This document shows, one piece after another, positions 1 through 8,237 of a stretch of DNA of 23,894 nt. The notes under the pieces are model-generated. The model was not told the origin of the DNA, searched no databases, and saw nothing but the letters and a program-made list of their open reading frames with translations. A program made the position numbers and the translations under genes. Numbering within the stretch: position 1 is the stretch's first letter; the number at the start of each line of letters is the position of its first letter. The DNA is from CAZXMB01 sp964641715 (lineage in GTDB: Bacteria > Desulfobacterota > BSN033 > UBA1163), in NCBI GenBank assembly GCA_964641715.1, contig CAZXMB010000021.1, forward strand, positions 1 to 23,894, in the 5' to 3' direction.

Positions 1-9
1 TATCCCTTT

Positions 10-987
10 CTATAGAAGCACTTCTTCATTCACCAGATTTGGAGGACGCTTTCCGGTGAGTCCTGCCACCAAATTTTCTGCTGCCATCATTGCCATTTTT
101 AACCTGGTCTCACGGGAAGCACTCGCAATATGGGGAACCAGTACAACATTCTTCATCCGGAGAAGTTCAGGTTCAACCTCTGGCTCCCTCTCATACACAT
201 CTAAACCCGCTCCCGCAATTTTCCCTTCCTGCAATGCCCGGATCAAAGCCTTCTCATCCACCACAGGTCCCCGGGATGCATTGATCAGGATGGCCGTCGG
301 TTTCATGTGAGAAAAATCAGCGCTGGAAATGTAATGGGTGGTCTCCGGCAACAGAGGTACGTGGAGGGTGATAAAATCTGATTCGGAAAGCAGTATCTCC
401 TTATTGAGGAACTGTGCTCCCAGATCCTTTTCCACGGATGAATTGGCCCGAACGGCATCGGTGTAAACTATCCTCATATCAAATCCCTTCGCTCTCCGTG
501 CCACCCGCAGTCCAATTCGTCCCAGACCACAGATGCCAAGAACCTTGTGGTGGATATCGAAGCCCAGAAACTCCATCAGTTTCCATCCTCTCCACTGCAA
601 GGAGCGAAGATATTGATCCGCCTCCACGACTCGCCTTGCTGTAGCGAGCAAGAGTGCCCAGGTTAAATCAGCAGTCGTATCGTCTAAAACCCCCGGCGTA
701 TTGGTGACCATGACCTTGTGACGGGTGCACGCTTCAACATCGATATTATTATAGCCCACGGCTACGTTCGATACGATTTTGAGGCCAGGGCACTGGGAAA
801 TGAGGGGCTCATCAATCCGATCCGTGAGAAGAATGATTGCCCCCGCTTTGCCTTGAAGCCTTTCTTTAAAGACAACGGGCGGGAGGGAAGCTTCGCTTTG
901 GTGATAATCCACCTCGAAATGCTGTTTGACCATTGCAACCGCTTCATCAAAAATCTTCTGACTGATAAAAACTTTTGGTTTCATCAT
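10..987 (-). CDS. D-2-hydroxyacid dehydrogenase, glyoxylate/hydroxypyruvate reductase-like
   Basis: Predicted cytosolic NAD(P)-dependent oxidoreductase that interconverts 2-oxoacids and D-2-hydroxyacids, most like glyoxylate/hydroxypyruvate reductases. At 325 residues it has the usual length for the compact family without a C-terminal ACT domain. The nucleotide-binding loop GLGRIG lies near residues 154-159. The catalytic trio is recognisable: Arg in INASRGPVVDE, Glu in DVYEREPEVEP and His in VPHIAS. It is the last gene of a leftward run and starts 58 nt after the ACT-protein stop. Two adjacent ATGs (987 and 984) are possible starts, and no strong Shine-Dalgarno separates them. The exact substrate cannot be told from sequence: D-glycerate, glyoxylate or another 2-oxoacid would all fit. 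Confidence 0.88.
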   Translation of the reverse strand: MMKPKVFISQKIFDEAVAMVKQHFEVDYHQSEASLPPVVFKERLQGKAGAIILLTDRIDEPLISQCPGLKIVSNVAVGYNNIDVEACTRHKVMVTNTPGVLDDTTADLTWALLLATARRVVEADQYLRSLQWRGWKLMEFLGFDIHHKVLGICGLGRIGLRVARRAKGFDMRIVYTDAVRANSSVEKDLGAQFLNKEILLSESDFITLHVPLLPETTHYISSADFSHMKPTAILINASRGPVVDEKALIRALQEGKIAGAGLDVYEREPEVEPELLRMKNVVLVPHIASASRETRLKMAMMAAENLVAGLTGKRPPNLVNEEVLL

Positions 988-1045
988 TTCTTGCTCTGGG
1001 GATCAGGTGACATGATTCAAACTGCCGGAATAAACAGGTGTTTGA

Positions 1046-1345
1046 TCACATTTTCTTCATGACCAGATCGTTCATCAGTTCGTTGGCGAGATGATGGAGG
1101 TCATCCCTGAGCACCTGTTCGGAGACGGCTCTCGGGACCTCCACGATGATATCCATCTCAAAGAGCGGAGTCCCGCTCTCTGCGGAAACATTTCGAAGGG
1201 TCTTCATATCAGCGATATTGATTCCCCGATCGGCTAAAAGCCGGCAGACCTTAAACACGATCCCGGCATGGTCAACCCCTGAGGTCGTTATTTTGAAACG
1301 ATCAACTTCTCCCTTCGCCTTGAGGTGGGCCTCTTCAAGGGTGAT
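1046..1345 (-). CDS. ACT-domain protein, 5' end lost in assembly gap (partial)
   Basis: The reading frame is open from the stop at 1046 to the edge of the N gap at 1345, so the N-terminus is missing. The visible roughly 99 residues contain one ACT fold. A segment reading TTSGVDHAGIVFKVCRLLA is followed by GINIADMKTLRN, and then by a strand (PLFEMDIIVEVP) and a helix. Two-ACT proteins of the GcvR-like type have this C-terminal layout, and I infer that the first ACT domain lies in the gap. Such proteins bind amino acids and act as regulators. A GTG at 1258 would give a 70-residue product, but it cuts the ACT domain and is unlikely to be the start. Regulatory target unknown. Confidence 0.7.
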   Translation of the reverse strand: MTLEEAHLKAKGEVDRFKITTSGVDHAGIVFKVCRLLADRGINIADMKTLRNVSAESGTPLFEMDIIVEVPRAVSEQVLRDDLHHLANELMNDLVMKKM

Positions 1346-1445
1346 NNNNNNNNNNNNNNNNNNNNNNNNNNNNNNNNNNNNNNNNNNNNNNNNNNNNNNN
1401 NNNNNNNNNNNNNNNNNNNNNNNNNNNNNNNNNNNNNNNNNNNNN
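1346..1445. other. Assembly gap (100 N)
   Basis: A run of exactly 100 N, the conventional length for a scaffold join of unknown size. It removes the 5' part of the ACT-domain gene. The true gap is probably larger, because only 29 known bases separate it from the pcrA stop at 1475 and a first ACT domain would need about 200 nt. Confidence 0.98.
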
Positions 1446-1474
1446 GGTGATGGGGAGATAGAGTGGTGGGGGGA

Positions 1475-3718
1475 TTATTCAAGGATTTCCAGATTCGCAT
1501 ATCTGACTTTCAATCGTTTGGGGCCCACGGTTGAAAAAAGGATGGTCGCTTTCTGATCCTCGTTATCCCCTTCTATGGTCTTCACCCTTCCTTCACCAAA
1601 TTTAGGGTGTCTCACCCTCATCCCCATTCTGAGCGGGTAGAACCCATCAGGACTCCATGAGACTTCCCCGTGCCCCGGTGCCCGGTCCTTATCCTCCGTT
1701 CTTTCGGCCCTATCCTTTTCATCATACCGGTATGAAACATTCCAGAAGGATTCTTCGTGGGAAAACCTCTCCCTGTCTCGTGGCCGCTCCTCAAATTGAA
1801 TGAACTCCATCGGAAGTTCATCGAGAAATCGGGAGGGAAGGTTGGCTCTCCCCACGCCGAAGGTGGAACGTCTCTCTGCCCGTGAAAGGGAGAGTTTCTC
1901 CTTCGCCCGGGTGATCCCCACATAGCAGAGTCTCCTCTCTTCCTCAAGGTCCTCAATCTCCTCCCCCCTCCGATAATGGGGAAGAAGTCCCTCCTCCATT
2001 CCGACGATGAAGACCACAGGAAACTCCAACCCCTTTGCGCAATGGAGTGTCATCAGGGAAACCCGGTTCTCTCTATCTTCGTAAAGGTCCACATCGGTCA
2101 CGAGAGAAACCTTGTCCAGGAAGGTCTCCGGGGAAGCCCCTTCCTCTCCCTGTTCAAATTCCATCATCACATTGGTCAATTCATCGACATTCTCAATCCT
2201 GGAAAGGGCCTCTTCTGTCCCTTCCTCCTTCAGCCGTTCGAGATATCCGGTCCGGGACAGAAGGCCCATGGTCAGTTGACTGAGGGTGAATGACTTTGCA
2301 TCCCGGCGGAATTCCTCGATCAGATGGATGAACTCCGTGACCTTCTCTTTTGTCAGAGGGGGTAACCAATCTTCTTCGAGGAACTGTCTGATCCCCTCAT
2401 AGAGGGAGAGGCCCTTTTCTCTGGAGAAGGCCTCCATCTTTTCAACGGTCTTCTCTCCAATTCCCCTCGGGGGGATGTTGATGATCCGTTTCAAACTGAG
2501 ACCATCCGATGGATTATTAATTAGTTTCAAATAAGCCAGCAGGTCTTTGATCTCTTTACGCTCGTAGAATTTTACCCCGCCCACAATGGTATAAGGGATC
2601 CGGTGCTTGACCATCTCATCCTCAAGGGCTCGGGATTGAGCATTAATTCGATAGAAGACAGCGATATCCCGGTAACTCAGTTTACTCGATGAGCCCGGAG
2701 GGATCAATTCTATAATCTTTTGGACCACAAAACGTGCCTCATCGGCCTCATCCTCAGCCTCGTAGAAGGTGAGGCGTTCGCCCTGGGGGTTCTGGGTCCA
2801 GAGGGCCTTCTCCTTCCTTAAACGATTCCTCCGAACCATATGATTGGCCACTTGGAGGATGTTCTGAGTGGAGCGATAGTTCTGCTCCAGAGTAACGACC
2901 CTGGTCCCCGGGAAGTCCTTTTCAAAATTCAAGATATTTCCGACTTCCGCCCCCCTCCATCGGTAGATGGATTGGTCATCATCTCCGACGACACAGATGT
3001 TCCCATGACCTCTCACCAACTGTTTGATCAGTTGATACTGGATCAGGTTGGTATCCTGAAATTCATCCACCATGACATAACGGCAGAGCTCCTGATAGGA
3101 TTTGAGGAGCTCCGGATATTTTTTAAAAAGGAGAGTGGCAAAGAGGAGAAGGTCTCCGAAGTCAACCCCGTTATTTCGCCGCAGGTCTTCCTGGTATCGC
3201 CGGTAGACCTCGGCCAACCTCTTCTGAAAGATATTGTAAGGAGAAGGCTGATATTGTTCCGGGGTCGTCCCTTCATTCTTTAACCGGTCGATGGCGGACC
3301 GCATGGCTCTCGGGTGAAACATCCTGAAATCCAGCTCCATCTCCTTCATCACGTTCTTGAGGTGCCGCTGCTGATCATCCTCATCGTAGATGACAAAATT
3401 TCTCTGGAAACCCAGATGGTCAATATGCTGTCTCAGGATACGGGCACAGGCTGAGTGAAAGGTGGAGATCCATATCCCTCTGGCGGACCTTCCCAGGAGG
3501 CGTCCCACCCTCTCCCGCATCTCATCTGCAGCTTTATTGGTAAAGGTGACAGCAAAGATGGTTGAGGGCGAGATGCTCCTCTCTTTAATGAGGTAGGCAA
3601 TGCGGTAAGTGAGCACCCGGGTCTTTCCACTCCCCGCACCCGCAAAGACGAGGAGCGGCCCTTCTGTTTCTAAAACCGCCTTCTGTTGAACAGGATTGAG
3701 ATCGTTGAGCAGAGACAC
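1475..3718 (-). CDS. pcrA: ATP-dependent DNA helicase PcrA/UvrD (SF1A, 3'-5')
   Basis: Full-length 747-residue superfamily 1 helicase used in nucleotide excision repair, mismatch repair and removal of recombinase from DNA. Visible motifs in order: Q-motif region LNPVQQKAV (about 7-15), Walker A GAGSGKT (27-33), Ia FTNKAADEM, Walker B VDEFQDTN, motif III GDDDQSIYRWRGA, motif IV QNYRST, motif V MTLHCAKGLEF, and motif VI YVGITRAKE. The C-terminus ends in a small basic domain (GMRVRHPKFGEGRV) typical of the PcrA branch. The start is GTG at 3718, about 9 nt after a GAGG. It lies 113 nt downstream of glmS across an A/T-rich repeat, so it may be co-transcribed or have its own promoter. The chromosomal setting argues for the housekeeping copy. 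Confidence 0.96.
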   Translation of the reverse strand: MSLLNDLNPVQQKAVLETEGPLLVFAGAGSGKTRVLTYRIAYLIKERSISPSTIFAVTFTNKAADEMRERVGRLLGRSARGIWISTFHSACARILRQHIDHLGFQRNFVIYDEDDQQRHLKNVMKEMELDFRMFHPRAMRSAIDRLKNEGTTPEQYQPSPYNIFQKRLAEVYRRYQEDLRRNNGVDFGDLLLFATLLFKKYPELLKSYQELCRYVMVDEFQDTNLIQYQLIKQLVRGHGNICVVGDDDQSIYRWRGAEVGNILNFEKDFPGTRVVTLEQNYRSTQNILQVANHMVRRNRLRKEKALWTQNPQGERLTFYEAEDEADEARFVVQKIIELIPPGSSSKLSYRDIAVFYRINAQSRALEDEMVKHRIPYTIVGGVKFYERKEIKDLLAYLKLINNPSDGLSLKRIINIPPRGIGEKTVEKMEAFSREKGLSLYEGIRQFLEEDWLPPLTKEKVTEFIHLIEEFRRDAKSFTLSQLTMGLLSRTGYLERLKEEGTEEALSRIENVDELTNVMMEFEQGEEGASPETFLDKVSLVTDVDLYEDRENRVSLMTLHCAKGLEFPVVFIVGMEEGLLPHYRRGEEIEDLEEERRLCYVGITRAKEKLSLSRAERRSTFGVGRANLPSRFLDELPMEFIQFEERPRDRERFSHEESFWNVSYRYDEKDRAERTEDKDRAPGHGEVSWSPDGFYPLRMGMRVRHPKFGEGRVKTIEGDNEDQKATILFSTVGPKRLKVRYANLEILE

Positions 3719-3730
3719 TTACTAAACCTC

Positions 3731-3826
3731 ATTGCAAAATGCAAAATTAGCAGTGCAAAGTGCAAAGTTTTAAGATTTTTTTGTTCTAATTGTTAATTTT
3801 GCATTTTACAGTTTACAATTTGCAAT
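3731..3826. repeat. A/T-rich inverted repeat of TGCAAAA-type units between glmS and pcrA
   Basis: The left arm (3731-3749, ATTGCAAAATGCAAAATTA) is matched in inverted orientation by 3794-3807 (14 bases perfect) and 3820-3826. Between them are further copies of TGCAAAG (3754-3767). The whole 96-bp segment could fold as one long imperfect hairpin. It occupies nearly all of the glmS-pcrA gap. It looks like a dispersed intergenic repeat and not a clean terminator, because the T run sits inside the loop. Copy number elsewhere in the genome is not visible here. Confidence 0.6.
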
Positions 3827-3831
3827 GATTT

Positions 3832-5661
3832 TTATTCAACGGTCACGCTCTTGGCCAGGTTCCTCGGCTGATCCACATCCGTGCCTTTTAAGTCAGCCAT
3901 GTGGTAGGCCAAGAGCTGGAGGGGAATGGCCAAAAGGATGGGGGTGAGAGAGGAGTGGGTTTCAGGAATGGAAATCATATCATCCGCCTTCCTGGCGATG
4001 GCCTGATCCGATTGAGAGGTAAGGGCAATGACCTTTCCCCCCCTTGCCTTAACCTCCTCAATATTGGAAATCATCTTATCATAAACCTCATTCCTGGTGG
4101 CAAGGACGACCACCGGCATCTCCCGGTCAATCAGGGCAATGGGTCCGTGTTTCATCTCGCCCGCCGGATAGCCTTCTGCATGGATATAAGAAACCTCTTT
4201 CAATTTCAGGGCCCCCTCCAGGGCAAGAGGATAGTTGATTCCTCTTCCGAGATAAAGAAAATCTCTTGCCTCCAGATACCTTCGGGCAATCTCAGCGACC
4301 TTCGCTGAAGATTTAAGTGTCTCCTCCATCAAACGGGGGATTTTCACCAACCCCTCAACCAAAGCCCTCCCCTCCCGGAGGGAGAAAACACCCAATTCCC
4401 TCCCGATCCGGAGAGAAAGCAGAAAGAGGATCACCATCTGGGTCACAAAGGTCTTGGTGGAGGCTACACCTATTTCAGGGCCCGCATGGGTATAAATCAC
4501 ATCATCGGAATCCCTGGCCAAGCTTGACTCCACCGCATTGCAGATGGCTAAAGTCAGCGCCTTTTTTTTCTTCCCCTCCCTCAAAGCCGCCAGAGTATCG
4601 GCCGTCTCTCCGGATTGGGAAATCGCGATGAGCAGGGTATCTTCTCCGAGAATCGGATTTCGATATCGAAATTCAGACCCGATATCCGCCTCCACTGGAA
4701 TTCTGCAGAAATCTTCGATGAGAAACTTTCCCACCAGGGCCGCATGATAGGAAGTCCCGCAGGCGATCAAGTAGATTCTTCTGATTTTTTTCAACATGGA
4801 AGAATTGAGATGGAGTTCCTCAAAGATTCCATCACCCATCTCTTCTGAAATACGACCTCGAAGGGTGTCCGTCACAGCCCGGGGTTGCTCAAAGATTTCC
4901 TTAAGCATGAAATGCTTATATCCGCCCTTTTCGGCCATCAGCGGGGTCCAGTCCACCCGCTTCGGTTCCTTTGAGATTTCTTCACCCCTGGCATCGAAGA
5001 ATTTGACTCCTCCTTCTGAAAGAAAAACCACATCTCCATCCTCCAGAAAGACAAAGCTCCGCGTATAGGGAAGAATGGCCGGGATGTCGGAGGCGATGAA
5101 ATACTCCCCCTCTCCAATCCCCACCACCAGAGGGCTCTCCTTTTTTGCCCCGATCAGGCAATGTTCATCCCCCTCAAAAAGAATTCCTAAGGCATAGGAC
5201 CCCTTGATCTTATTTAAAGCCATTTTCACCGCATCCAGGAAGGAATATCCCTCTTTGATCAGTTCATCAATGAGATGGGAGATCACCTCGGTATCTGTCT
5301 CGGAGGTGAAATGGCGGCCTTTCGCTTTGAGAAATTCCTTGAGGGAAAGGTGGTTTTCAATGATTCCATTATGGACGACAGCGACTTTTCCCGCTTTGTG
5401 GGGATGGGCATTTTCATTGGAGGGTTTCCCGTGGGTGGCCCACCGGGTATGCCCAATCCCTAATCTTCCATCGAAGGTCTCCCCCCTGATCCGCTCTTCT
5501 AACTTTCTTAACTTCCCCTCATTTCGCCGGATCTCAATCTTACCCTCATGAAATACAGCGATGCCAGCGGAATCATAACCCCGGTATTCCAGCCTCTTTA
5601 GCCCATCCAAGAGGACCTCGGCTGTTTTCCTTGGTCCAATATATCCGACAATCCCGCACAT
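3832..5661 (-). CDS. glmS: Glutamine--fructose-6-phosphate aminotransferase
   Basis: Converts fructose-6-phosphate and glutamine to glucosamine-6-phosphate, the first committed step to UDP-GlcNAc for peptidoglycan and LPS. At 609 residues it has the family length. The N-terminal class II glutaminase domain begins MCGIVGYIG, with Cys2 the catalytic nucleophile after Met removal. Two SIS sugar-isomerase domains follow (IACGTSYHAALVGKF; ISQSGETADTLAAL; ALEGALKLKEVSYIHAEGY), then a C-terminal tail ending DQPRNLAKSVTVE. It starts only 3 nt after the glmU stop, with an AAGGGAT ribosome-binding site inside the glmU tail. That spacing leaves no room for a glmS ribozyme leader. Expression therefore most likely depends on the glmU promoter and translational coupling. 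Confidence 0.97.
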   Translation of the reverse strand: MCGIVGYIGPRKTAEVLLDGLKRLEYRGYDSAGIAVFHEGKIEIRRNEGKLRKLEERIRGETFDGRLGIGHTRWATHGKPSNENAHPHKAGKVAVVHNGIIENHLSLKEFLKAKGRHFTSETDTEVISHLIDELIKEGYSFLDAVKMALNKIKGSYALGILFEGDEHCLIGAKKESPLVVGIGEGEYFIASDIPAILPYTRSFVFLEDGDVVFLSEGGVKFFDARGEEISKEPKRVDWTPLMAEKGGYKHFMLKEIFEQPRAVTDTLRGRISEEMGDGIFEELHLNSSMLKKIRRIYLIACGTSYHAALVGKFLIEDFCRIPVEADIGSEFRYRNPILGEDTLLIAISQSGETADTLAALREGKKKKALTLAICNAVESSLARDSDDVIYTHAGPEIGVASTKTFVTQMVILFLLSLRIGRELGVFSLREGRALVEGLVKIPRLMEETLKSSAKVAEIARRYLEARDFLYLGRGINYPLALEGALKLKEVSYIHAEGYPAGEMKHGPIALIDREMPVVVLATRNEVYDKMISNIEEVKARGGKVIALTSQSDQAIARKADDMISIPETHSSLTPILLAIPLQLLAYHMADLKGTDVDQPRNLAKSVTVE

Positions 5662-5664
5662 GCC

Positions 5665-7071
5665 TTATCCCTTCTTTTTCCTGCCCCTCTTTCGGCGAAC
5701 CGTCACTCTCTTATTCCAGCCCCTGATGTTCCGCTGCTTCACCCGACTGATGGCGAGCGCATCCTTTGGAACATCTTTGGTGACTGTCGTCCCTGCGCCA
5801 ATCGAGGCATTGTCTCCCACCTTGACCGGAGCAACCAGTTCAACATTCGATCCTACAAAGACCCGATCCCCGATCACGGTTTGATGTTTCTCAAACCCAT
5901 CATAGTTACAGGTAATGGTCCCCGCACCGATATTGACATCCTCTCCGACCGTGGAATCTCCGATATAGGTGAGGTGATTTGCTTTGGAACCTTTCCCGAT
6001 GACGGACTTCTTCACTTCCACAAAATTACCGATCTTTGCATTGGTCCTGACTTCGCTCAAAGGCCTCAGGTGGGCAAAGGGCCCGATGGAGGCTCCATCC
6101 TCAATCCTGCTCTCCGTGATCACAGAGTTGGAACGGATGGTCACATCATTACTGAGGATGGAATCTGAAATCTTTGAGTTGGGTTCAATGATACAGCGTT
6201 CACCGACTTTCGTCTTCCCTTGTAAATGACAATTGGGATAGAGGACGGTGTCTCTTCCAATTTCAACGGGTCGATCGACATAAGTCGTTTTTGGGTCAAC
6301 AATGGTTACACCAGAAAGCATTAGATCATTCAACTTATCCTGCCGGATTTTTTCATTGGCCGTTGCAAGATCGACTCGGGTATTGATCCCCATCACCTCC
6401 ACAGGATCTGCAACCATATGGGCAGAACATCTCAGGTTACTGTTTCGGGCAATCTCAACGAGATCGGTCAGATAGTACTCTCCCTGTGCATTCTCTTTCC
6501 CGATCTCCCTCAGACCCTCGATGAGAAACGGAGCCTTCACGCAGAAGACCCCCGTATTGATCTCCCGAATCATTTTTTCTTCTTCTGAGGCATCTTTTTC
6601 TTCCACAATCCTTTCCAGCCACCCCTCGGGGTTTCGAATGATTCGACCATATCCAGAAGGGTCTCTCACCACAGCGGTGAGGACCGCAAGGGTCGAATCA
6701 TTCCCCCAGAAGGTCCTGATAAAAAACTGAAGGGTCTCAACCTTCAGCAGGGGAACATCCCCGCAGAGGATCAAAGCGGTCCCTGAAAATCCCTCAAGGA
6801 ACGGGAGGGCCTGCAGGACGGCATGGCCTGTTCCCTGTTGCTCTTCCTGAAGGACAAATTGAACTTGACCCTCTTTAAAAAACTCTCTGATGCGGTCAGC
6901 CTGGTGGCCCACCACGACAAGGGTCTTTTTGGCTCTGATACCTTTCAATGAAAGTTCAACGGGATAGGAGAGCATGGGAACCCCTAAAAGGGGATGAAGG
7001 ACTTTTACCAGATCCGATTTCATCCGGGTCCCTTTTCCTGCGGCAAGGATGATGGTGATAATATCTTCCAG
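5665..7071 (-). CDS. glmU: Bifunctional UDP-GlcNAc pyrophosphorylase / GlcN-1-P acetyltransferase, probable CTG start
   Basis: Acetylates glucosamine-1-P and then couples it to UTP to make UDP-GlcNAc. The N-terminal nucleotidyltransferase domain carries LAAGKGTRMKS, then LCGDVPLL and EINTGVF. The C-terminal left-handed beta-helix shows hexapeptide repeats and GNFVEVKKS, NHLTYIGD and NIGAGTITCNYDG. The tail is strongly basic (KRGRKKKG). The first ATG (7023) falls after LAAGKGTR, which would destroy the uridylyltransferase signature. The frame is open to a stop at 7098 but contains no ATG, GTG or TTG there. A CTG at 7071, 9 nt downstream of GGAGGG (7086-7081), is the best start and gives 468 residues, close to the usual ~455. 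ATT at 7062 is the alternative. It heads the glmU-glmS operon. Confidence 0.93.
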   Translation of the reverse strand: MEDIITIILAAGKGTRMKSDLVKVLHPLLGVPMLSYPVELSLKGIRAKKTLVVVGHQADRIREFFKEGQVQFVLQEEQQGTGHAVLQALPFLEGFSGTALILCGDVPLLKVETLQFFIRTFWGNDSTLAVLTAVVRDPSGYGRIIRNPEGWLERIVEEKDASEEEKMIREINTGVFCVKAPFLIEGLREIGKENAQGEYYLTDLVEIARNSNLRCSAHMVADPVEVMGINTRVDLATANEKIRQDKLNDLMLSGVTIVDPKTTYVDRPVEIGRDTVLYPNCHLQGKTKVGERCIIEPNSKISDSILSNDVTIRSNSVITESRIEDGASIGPFAHLRPLSEVRTNAKIGNFVEVKKSVIGKGSKANHLTYIGDSTVGEDVNIGAGTITCNYDGFEKHQTVIGDRVFVGSNVELVAPVKVGDNASIGAGTTVTKDVPKDALAISRVKQRNIRGWNKRVTVRRKRGRKKKG

Positions 7072-7101
7072 CTCTCTCAGCCCTCCAGGGATTTTTACAT
7101 T

Positions 7102-7130
7102 TTTATACTATGAGAGGCCTTTTTAGTCAA
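7102..7130 (-). promoter_or_regulatory. Sigma-70-type promoter of the glmU-glmS operon
   Basis: On the minus strand TTGACT (7130-7125), a 17-nt spacer and TATAAA (7107-7102) form a near-consensus promoter. Transcription would begin near 7095, about 24 nt before the proposed CTG start and 9 nt before the GGAGGG ribosome-binding site. It therefore excludes any start codon further upstream. Confidence 0.75.
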
Positions 7131-7155
7131 CCCTGTGGAACATCTTGACCCTCAT

Positions 7156-7171
7156 CAACCCTGAAGGGTTG
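7156..7171. promoter_or_regulatory. Palindrome in the glmU / sugar-kinase divergent region
   Basis: CAACCCT-GA-AGGGTTG is a perfect 7-bp inverted repeat in the 191-bp region between the divergent glmU and kinase genes. It could be an operator or a small hairpin. No T run follows on either strand, so it is not a terminator. Function unknown. Confidence 0.35.
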
Positions 7172-7262
7172 AGTGACGCGATGGAGGCGACTTCAACTCA
7201 TGGCTTTCGCCTGGATCAGGAAGTATCTTGAAAAATAGTTCGAAACCCTGTAAAAGGAAGAC

Positions 7263-8195
7263 ATGCGATTCAATCTTCCTCTTCAAGAAAAACTTTTTGA
7301 TGTGGTGGGAATGGGACTCAACTCCGTCGATTTCGTCAGTGTGGTCCCTGAATTCCCTGCTAAAAATTCAAAAATGAAACTCCTCGAATTTTCAAAACAG
7401 GGAGGAGGCCAGGTGGCGACTGCCCTGGTGGCTTTGAGCCGCTGGGGAGTGAAGACAAGATATATGGGGAAAGTCGGAGGAGATGACCTGGGTCATTTTT
7501 CTCTGAATTCTATTCGTCAGGAAGGGGTGGATATCTCTTCTGTAACCATTGAACCCGATGCAACGAACCAGTTTGCATTCATCATTGTGGATCGCCCCTC
7601 TGGAGACCGGACCATCCTGTGGGACCGAGATGAGCGGTTGATGTACCGTGAAGGAGAACTCCGAAAAGAGGAGGTCTGCTCTGGAAAGATCCTCCATTTA
7701 GATGGCCATGATATTCGAGCAGCCATTCGCTGTGCGAAATGGGCGAAGAAGGGAGGGATCCCTACGGTCCTCGACATTGACAAGGTGGAGCCTCCGACTC
7801 CAGAGTTGATCAGGGAGATTGACTTCATCATTACCTCTTCTCGATTTCCGAAACTCATGACCGGGATTTCGGACCAGGAGAAGGCCCTTGTCGATCTCCA
7901 GAAATACTCTCCCGGCTTTCTCTGCGCTACATTGGGACACAAAGGGGCCATGGCTCTGGTCAAAGGAGAAATCCTCCATATGGAAGGATTCAAAGTCGAG
8001 TCAGTCGATACCACCGGGGCAGGCGATGTCTTTCATGCAGGATTTATCTATGGCCTTCTTCAGAACTGGGAGGTCACAGAAATTTTGAGGTTTGCCAATG
8101 CCGCAGCCGCCCTCAAATGCAGGGACCTCGGCGGGAGACGCGGAATCCCATCTTTAGAAGAGATCCAGACCTTAACTTTCAGCGCAAAACCTTGA
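7263..8195 (+). CDS. PfkB/ribokinase-family carbohydrate kinase
   Basis: A 310-residue member of the ribokinase (PfkB) superfamily, cytosolic enzymes that phosphorylate sugars or nucleosides with ATP. The N-terminal part has VVGMGLNSVDFV and KQGGGQVATALVALSRWG, matching the family's first signature region, with GKVGGDDLG following. The C-terminal signature is DTTGAGDVFHAGFIYGLL (about 250-267). It holds the anion-hole glycines and the catalytic Asp in GAGD. A ribosome-binding site AAGGAAG precedes the ATG. The stop codon overlaps the -35 box of the riboswitch promoter, so the gene ends where the B12 leader begins. The sugar substrate cannot be assigned. The neighbourhood (UDP-GlcNAc synthesis to the left, B12 uptake to the right) does not settle it. 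Confidence 0.88.
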   Translation: MRFNLPLQEKLFDVVGMGLNSVDFVSVVPEFPAKNSKMKLLEFSKQGGGQVATALVALSRWGVKTRYMGKVGGDDLGHFSLNSIRQEGVDISSVTIEPDATNQFAFIIVDRPSGDRTILWDRDERLMYREGELRKEEVCSGKILHLDGHDIRAAIRCAKWAKKGGIPTVLDIDKVEPPTPELIREIDFIITSSRFPKLMTGISDQEKALVDLQKYSPGFLCATLGHKGAMALVKGEILHMEGFKVESVDTTGAGDVFHAGFIYGLLQNWEVTEILRFANAAAALKCRDLGGRRGIPSLEEIQTLTFSAKP

Positions 8196-8220
8196 CAAGC
8201 TTTTATAAAATTTGTTAAGA
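8192..8220 (+). promoter_or_regulatory. Candidate promoter for the cobalamin riboswitch leader
   Basis: TTGACA (8192-8197) overlaps the stop codon of the sugar-kinase gene. With a 17-nt spacer the -10 is TTAAGA (8215-8220), which is only fair. Transcription would start near 8227, just before the riboswitch aptamer. Confidence 0.5.
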
Positions 8221-8237
8221 AGAACTTAAAATTAATC

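Noticed and set aside
3832..5668. glmS ribozyme upstream of glmS
   Set aside because: Only 3 nt separate glmU and glmS, so no ribozyme leader can fit.
7023..7025. ATG as the glmU start
   Set aside because: It would delete the LAAGKGTR nucleotide-binding motif that is encoded in frame just upstream.
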